Below are positions 59,282-64,000 of a DNA stretch of 64,000 bases, piece after piece. Source of the DNA: BOG-1155 sp050012495 (lineage in GTDB: Bacteria; Desulfobacterota; Syntrophorhabdia; Syntrophorhabdales; WCHB1-27); NCBI GenBank assembly GCA_050012495.1, contig JBEKHB010000001.1, positions 62,001-126,000 of the forward strand, given 5' to 3'. The notes below the pieces were generated by a model, which saw nothing but the letters and a program-made list of their open reading frames with translations, was not told the DNA's origin and searched no databases. Numbering within the stretch: position 1 is the first letter of the stretch; every line of letters begins with the position of its first letter. A program made the translations under genes and the position numbers.

Positions 59282-61348
59282 ACATCTTTAGCCGTGGTCT
59301 ACATGCTCTTCGCAAGGCCCTCCCCGTTTTCCCCGGGGACGTCATGCCGGTGATCCCGGCAGGCCGCACTGCTTCCCCAGGCAGGGTGGCAGCTCCGGCC
59401 CAATGACGGCCAGGGTCTCCTGACCCCTTATTTTGCCAACTACATAGCCCGGAGGGTCGAACCGTGGTTCTATGAGTTCTTGCGGGAGGCCCTTCCCATC
59501 ATTGACGCGGCGATCAGGCGGCTCGTCAGCCTCGACGGCCACATCGTCGTCAAAGGGAACAACGACGCGCTCGTCGATGAGATAGAGGAATGGATGAACA
59601 ACGTCATCGTGAATGACATCCAGAAAGGACTCCAGGCATTTCACCAAAGTTTTACGAACGAAGCCTTCGAGCAGGGGTTCGTCCTCGGAGAGTGGGTCGT
59701 CAACGAGGAGCGCACCGACATCACGAGCCTCCGCACCGGCGATTCGAAATTCATCAGGTTCCAGCGGACGCCGACGGGCGTCAACATCTTCCAGCGATCC
59801 GATACAGATGTCAGCTTCCGGCAGCTCCGGAGGGAGCAGCTCATCTACTTCTCAATCGACAACGAAAATCAGAACCCCTACGGGTGGCCCCTCTTCCGGT
59901 CCTGCGAGTTCGTCGCGAAGATCCTCGCCACCATGCAGAACAGCCTCGCGAACGTCTGGGAGCGTTTCGGGGATCCATCCTTTTCGATCATTTACAAGAC
60001 CTCGAAAAAAGACGGCATGGACCTGGAAGCCCGCCGCCAAACCCTGCAGAACGACCTCAATACCGCAGTCCGGGCAAAGCGTGAAGGCAAATCTGCCGAC
60101 TTCGTCCGCGCTATCGACACCGCGTCCGACATCAAGCTCGACATCATCGGCGCCAACGGCCAGATTCTCGAATTCGAAACCCCCTCGCGCCACATCCTGG
60201 AGCAGATCATCGCAAAATCCGGCCTGCCGCCCTGGATGCTCGGCATGCACTGGAGCTCCACCCAGGCGTTGGCCGGTGTCGAGGTAGAGGTTCTCATGGC
60301 CGACATCGCCACCCGCCAGGCCGCGAAGATGCCGTCTTTTTACAATCTCATCCGGCAGCTGCTTCTGCTCCGCGGCCGCACCTGGAAGAAAGGCGACTGG
60401 TGGCTGGAGTGGGCGCAGGTCAACCTCCGCGACATAGTGAAACAGGCCCAGGCGCGCTTCATGAACGCCCAGGCCGATATGTATTATCTCCAGAACGCGG
60501 CGGCTGCTGGCATCACGCTGACGAGGGAAGACCTCTCCATCGGCAAGAAATCGCCGGACCAGCTCACGGTTCATAGCGAGAAGATAGCCTTGCCACATCA
60601 TCACCACAGCGAAAAAGAAGTTCACCGCCCCACTGCCTGGCCCGCCCTCGACAAGATCGAGGACGCTTACCATGACCGCCTGAAAGCCGATTGGTCCGAC
60701 CTCCGCAAGAAAGTCCTCGCGATCCTCGAGCTTCCCCACCGATCGACAAAGCAGGACGACGACGTGTTCTCTTATACTGCCGAGCAGCGCGCCGCGATAA
60801 TGAAGGCCATGAAAGACCTCATCGGCGTCTATGACATCGACGACCCCGACTCTCCCATCCGAAAGTATTACGGCCAGGCATATTCGCTCGGTCTCCTGCA
60901 GGCGGCGTCTCTGATAGGACAGGACCGTCCCGTTCTCGACATCGTGAAGAATTCGGAAGTTTACGACAAGCTGTGCAAGACGGGGTTCACTTTCGTCAAA
61001 AACGACGCGACGAAGGCCATCGTCTACAAGATTCTTCCCGAGATGGAAGGCCAGGCCCTCGCGGGCGCAAATCCCCGGCACGTCGCTACACGGCTTGAAT
61101 CTCTTTTCGACAATGCCAACTCCGATTGGGAGCGCCTCGCCCGCACCGAGATGACTTCGGCTGCGGAAGGCGCCAAGCTCGATGAATGGGGCGCGGAGGG
61201 AACCAAAAGGGTTGAGTTCGTCCCCGCATCTGACGCCTGCGATGAATGCCTCGCGCTCGCCGGTGATTACGAGATCGGCTCCTGTCCGATCCCCGGCACC
61301 GGCACACACACCAGGTGCCGCTGCAGCACGCGGCCGGCGGAAACATGA
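59278..61348 (+). pseudogene. Frameshifted phage portal (DUF935-like) fused to a Mu-F-like head domain
   Basis: From a GTG, 42 codons read MNIFSRGLHALRKALPVFPG and VIPAGRTAS to a stop. The matching continuation QAGWQLRPNDGQGLLTPYFA lies one frame on. Removing one C from the run at 59375-59378 joins them. The downstream 622-residue frame has the DUF935 portal region (EGKSADFVRAIDTASDIKLD, LPPWMLGMHWSSTQALAG) and a C-terminal Mu-F/SPP1-gp7-like domain (ARTEMTSAAEGAKLDEWGAE, CRCSTRP). The fusion would put portal and minor-head functions in one chain. Confidence 0.7.
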
Positions 61349-61533
61349 CCATCATCGAGGCAAGGGAAAAGACGAAGGAAGGCAGGGTATACGGCGTAGA
61401 CGGGCGGCGCGGGCACTTTCAAATCACTAAATCGAGCGGCCCGGAGTCAGATCGCCTCCCGCAAAGCGGGCAGGGCCCTGACTTCATCCCCCTCTGGGCG
61501 ATATTTTCCGATAAGTGGGAGCCCGGCAAATAA
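61345..61533 (+). CDS. Small phage-associated protein
   Basis: A protein of 62 residues (MTIIEAREKTKEGRVYGVDG) overlapping the portal-fusion stop by four bases. Sequence resembles small proteins that follow morphogenesis genes. No domain was recognised. Confidence 0.5.
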   Translation: MTIIEAREKTKEGRVYGVDGRRGHFQITKSSGPESDRLPQSGQGPDFIPLWAIFSDKWEPGK

Positions 61534-62026
61534 GGGGAACCGGGATGCAAAGGGTTGGAGGACGACAAATCTTTCGGTATCCATTACGATCCTCTTGCCA
61601 GAGTTAAGCGCCTCCTGACCCGAATCCCGCGGGTTGAAAGAACTGTGCACCACGGGGGAAAGAGGGCATATCGCAGGGCCAAGGCACGAGCCGAGAGATT
61701 TTGAGACCAAAAATGCAAAAAAGAGGTATTGGCTGAAATGCCTGTAAATGCACATAATCCGTTGATTGATAAGGTTTTTCCGGTCTTCCCTGTGTCGGCA
61801 ATTGTCAGTGATTTTTTGGGATTTCCTATGACCCATGGGCACAATTCCGGGCACAAAGAGATAGGTACCAGGGGCGGCTTTCGGGCCGCTTTTTCCTCTT
61901 TATGGTATTGCCAGCAGAAGACAAGGGCTCCCCCTATGCCACCGGGTCACGTCTTGGCTGGTGGTACTCAATGAATCGTTCCGACCCCGCTTTGCCCATG
62001 CAGTACCCTAATTAACGAGACTATAC
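61534..62026. other. Intergenic region between phage and recombinase genes
   Basis: No gene is visible. It holds a hairpin GCGGC/GCCGC with five Ts (61873-61895), a possible terminator. The remainder shows no clear repeat or coding pattern. Confidence 0.4.
61873..61895 (+). terminator. Possible intrinsic terminator
   Basis: Five-base-pair GC-rich stem (GCGGC/GCCGC) with loop TTTCGG and a following T-run. Confidence 0.5.
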
Positions 62027-62698
62027 ATGAAGGCCATCGGTTACATCCGAGTGTCCACCGAAGAGCAGGCCCGCGAAGGGATCAGCCTGGAGAACCAGCG
62101 GGCTAAGATCGAAACCTATTGCAGCCTGAACGACCTGGTGCTTACGGAGGTTATCGAGGACCCTGGCAGATCCGGCAAGGACCTCAACCGGGAAGGGGTG
62201 CAACGGCTCATGGACATGATAAAGGGCCGCAGAATCGACGCCGTGGTCGTCTATAAGCTCGATAGGCTCTCAAGAAGGGTAAGGGATACCCTAAGCCTCA
62301 TAGACCTCGTAGAAAAGAAATCAGTGGCCTTCCATTCCATAACTGAGAAGATCGACACCAAGACCGCGATGGGCAAGTTCTTCCTGAACATCATGGCCAG
62401 TATGAACCAATGGGAGCGGGACACAATCAGTGAACGAACCCGCGACGCCCTCCACTTGAAGATTATTAAGAACGAGCGAGCCGGCCAGATCCCGTATGGG
62501 TGGGCCCTCGCCGAAGATAAAAAGACCCTCCTGGAGAACGAGGGGGAGCAAAAGGCCATATCCTTGATGAAGGAACTCCACGAAAAGGGGTGCAGCCTCC
62601 GGTCAATCTGCGAGGAGCTAGAGACGAAAGGCCATAAGCCTGTCGGCCACAAATGGCACCCCAAGACCATCGCGAGCATTCTGAGCAGGATAGCATGA
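62027..62698 (+). CDS. Serine recombinase (resolvase-like)
   Basis: A protein of 223 residues. The catalytic domain has IGYIRVSTEEQAREGISLEN with nucleophile Ser10, VVVYKLDRLSRRVRDTLSLI, and the E-helix FFLNIMASMNQWERDTISER. The C-terminal DNA-binding part is short but includes a recombinase-type segment (GCSLRSICEELETKGHKPVG). It lacks the zinc-ribbon tail of large serine integrases. It likely moved the neighbouring element, possibly by resolution or inversion. Confidence 0.85.
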   Translation: MKAIGYIRVSTEEQAREGISLENQRAKIETYCSLNDLVLTEVIEDPGRSGKDLNREGVQRLMDMIKGRRIDAVVVYKLDRLSRRVRDTLSLIDLVEKKSVAFHSITEKIDTKTAMGKFFLNIMASMNQWERDTISERTRDALHLKIIKNERAGQIPYGWALAEDKKTLLENEGEQKAISLMKELHEKGCSLRSICEELETKGHKPVGHKWHPKTIASILSRIA

Positions 62699-62718
62699 GG
62701 GCATTTGACGCCCTTTTT
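62699..62718 (+). terminator. Short hairpin after the serine recombinase
   Basis: GGGC/GCCC stem, loop of seven bases, five Ts. It is a short stem, so moderate strength at best. Confidence 0.4.
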
Positions 62719-62774
62719 GCCGCGGTAGCATTACGCGGGCCCCTTCGAAGAAATCATAGAAAAGATATTCCCGG

Positions 62775-62802
62775 CCGTTACCCACGGAACGGTGGGTAAC
62801 GG
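62775..62802. repeat. Inverted repeat upstream of the group II intron
   Basis: CCGTTACCCAC and GTGGGTAACGG form a perfect 11-base-pair stem with a six-base spacer. It could be a recombinase binding site or a structural hairpin. Confidence 0.5.
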
Positions 62803-62902
62803 GGACACAACCTACATTTGCGCGTCCTGGGCGGGCTGAGGATGTCTTCCTGAAGTGGTGTATTTAGAGGTTTTTCTTGCAGTGTGCGGATACAGGCGGT
62901 AA

Positions 62903-63698
62903 GTGCGCCATGACGTGGTGCATTTTATATACATGCATTGCTTGCTCGTTCTCGACCGGCGCATAAAGCGCCCTGTACCGATGGAGGAATCGGACAGAAG
63001 GGGTCCGCGAAGCTCTGCCGGGTTCCACCGGCTGGGGTTATCATCAGCAGAGCGGACTGAAATGTACCGGATTGCGGCCATCACCGTAAGGCCGGGCTAC
63101 CGTAGGGTGTATGGTGAGTCAACGAATCTGTCATGGAAGCCTCTGTATTTATGTAACACCTCCCTTCGCAGTGTGATGGCGCGGGAGGAATGCGGCGTGA
63201 TCCGGGTGGGTTTTACCGTCCCGCCTGGTAGGTGCGAGTAATCGTACCTGGGAGTGGACTTATTCCTTCTTGTTTCTCCCCAGGGCCGCCAGGGGTAAAG
63301 CAGGCACCTAACCATCCAAGGGTTGAGAATGGGAACATGGGAACCGCATCGTGTCCGCCTGTACACGCAGGCTATCCGTGGAGACCGGGGAAGGACATGA
63401 TGTGGGACGGAGCCCTCGTAATAGTCTGAGGACGGGAAAGCCGCCCACATGGCGAAGGGGGGTAGGAGATCGGGGTGTTTCAAAGCCGGGGGAACGATCT
63501 GTGTACACAGAGTCAAGGGCCGTTATGGTCCTTAACCCCAACGTGCCGAAGAACGCTCTCAGCGGAGTAGCTGAGGTATGCCGTGATCTCTGGAGAGCCG
63601 AGTGCGTAACGAAAGGCGCATGCTCGGTTCGGGGAGGGGCTATGGGAAACCGGTGGTTGAGAGACCCCACGGCGCCCGTAGTCTACTCTACTCATTGA
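62903..63698 (+). mobile_element. Group II intron without an intron-encoded protein
   Basis: GTGCG at 62903 is a typical 5' end, although GTGTG at 62882 is an alternative. Near the other end, 63595-63630 folds as domain V: GAGCCG/CGGTTC with the AGC catalytic triad, GAAA tetraloop and two-base bulge region. A domain-VI-like hairpin and a CTACTCTAC-type end follow. There is no reverse-transcriptase ORF, so it would need a protein in trans. It lies downstream of the serine recombinase. Confidence 0.7.
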
Positions 63699-64000
63699 CG
63701 TACGTGGCGTTGGCGAAGAATGTGAAGGTGGGGCAAAAAAACTGGTTTGCCCCAATTCTTTTGAGACTCTGAGGGAACAACAGAAATGCAAAGGATGTTC
63801 CCCCTGCTCCCCTCCAACGAATGAACCAACGTTCCCCGTCGCCTTTATTGACCGAAAATTCCCGATAGGTTGTCGTTAGCTATACTCTTCACTGTCTGCC
63901 TCTTTTCTCGGCGGAGTTTACTTGCATTTCCTAAAAATGCTCTATAGACTGCTATATCCGCTCATCATCGGTCGTACGTGCGTTTCCGGATTGACTCGAA
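63699..64000. other. Downstream flank with a hairpin
   Basis: No gene is recognisable. GGGGCAAA/TTTGCCCC at 63730-63753 with a T-rich tail is a likely transcription terminator. Confidence 0.45.

Noticed and set aside
61584..61856. Minus-strand ORFs between the portal gene and the serine recombinase
   Set aside because: Low-complexity, no ribosome-binding sites, no family; judged random.
62903..63698. ORFs within the group II intron
   Set aside because: They cross structural RNA domains including domain V and contain no reverse-transcriptase motifs.
1..64000. CRISPR array or cas genes
   Set aside because: No regularly spaced repeats of about 25-40 bases and no Cas-type proteins were seen.

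Overview
The window looks like part of a chromosome from a GC-rich (roughly 55-60%) anaerobic, Gram-negative bacterium, most likely a syntrophic or deltaproteobacterial lineage of the Syntrophorhabdus kind. This taxonomic guess rests on three things: an XrtA/PEP-CTERM-type exopolysaccharide locus, acyl-CoA ligase and glutaconate-type CoA-transferase genes under FadR-type regulators, and several cytoplasmic reductive-dehalogenase-like proteins. It is not proven from the sequence.

Region 1 (1-22.4 kb) is one long, tightly packed plus-strand exopolysaccharide operon. It encodes glycosyltransferases, an aminotransferase, a FemAB-like protein, a PLP decarboxylase, an ATP-grasp enzyme, an O-antigen-ligase-like polymerase, an amidotransferase, a Wzz-like chain-length protein, a Wza-like lipoprotein, an ExeA-like ATPase and a CpsD-like ATPase. 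These match families that travel with exosortase XrtA, but the exosortase itself is not in the window. A hairpin ends the operon, and tRNA-Ala(GGC) follows with its own promoter.

Region 2 (22.6-28.7 kb) holds a decayed MazF/DUF2281 toxin-antitoxin pair, a Rep remnant, an acyl-CoA ligase with a deleted paralogue, a GntR regulator, a structured leader or small RNA with tandem terminators, and a two-subunit CoA-transferase.

Region 3 (28.8-49.1 kb) is mobile-element DNA. It opens with a 3' fragment of tRNA-Ser (attachment-site scar) and an integrase remnant, then an intact tyrosine recombinase. Next come a Mor-like activator and a ParB-like / HNH / glycosyltransferase / methyltransferase cassette that could be a DNA base-modification module. 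An accessory zone follows with a HEPN-like protein, a DUF3800 protein and several remnants. The region ends with a dense operon of about 25 small genes that includes PC4-like, DUF2958, RarA-C-like, ParB and minimal DNA ligase proteins and a sliding clamp with an unusual N-terminal extension. The operon stops at a strong terminator.

Region 4 (49.2-56.2 kb) is a metabolic insert: three paralogous reductive-dehalogenase-like proteins without Tat signals or RdhB anchors, a FadR-type regulator, a lone TRAP substrate-binding protein, a frameshifted QueG-like gene and a tyrosine-recombinase tail.

Region 5 (56.4-64 kb) resumes phage DNA: small terminase, large terminase, a frameshifted portal fused to a Mu-F-like head domain, a serine recombinase, and what appears to be an ORF-less group II intron. 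The absence of capsid and tail genes and the portal frameshift suggest that the phage segment is incomplete or defective.
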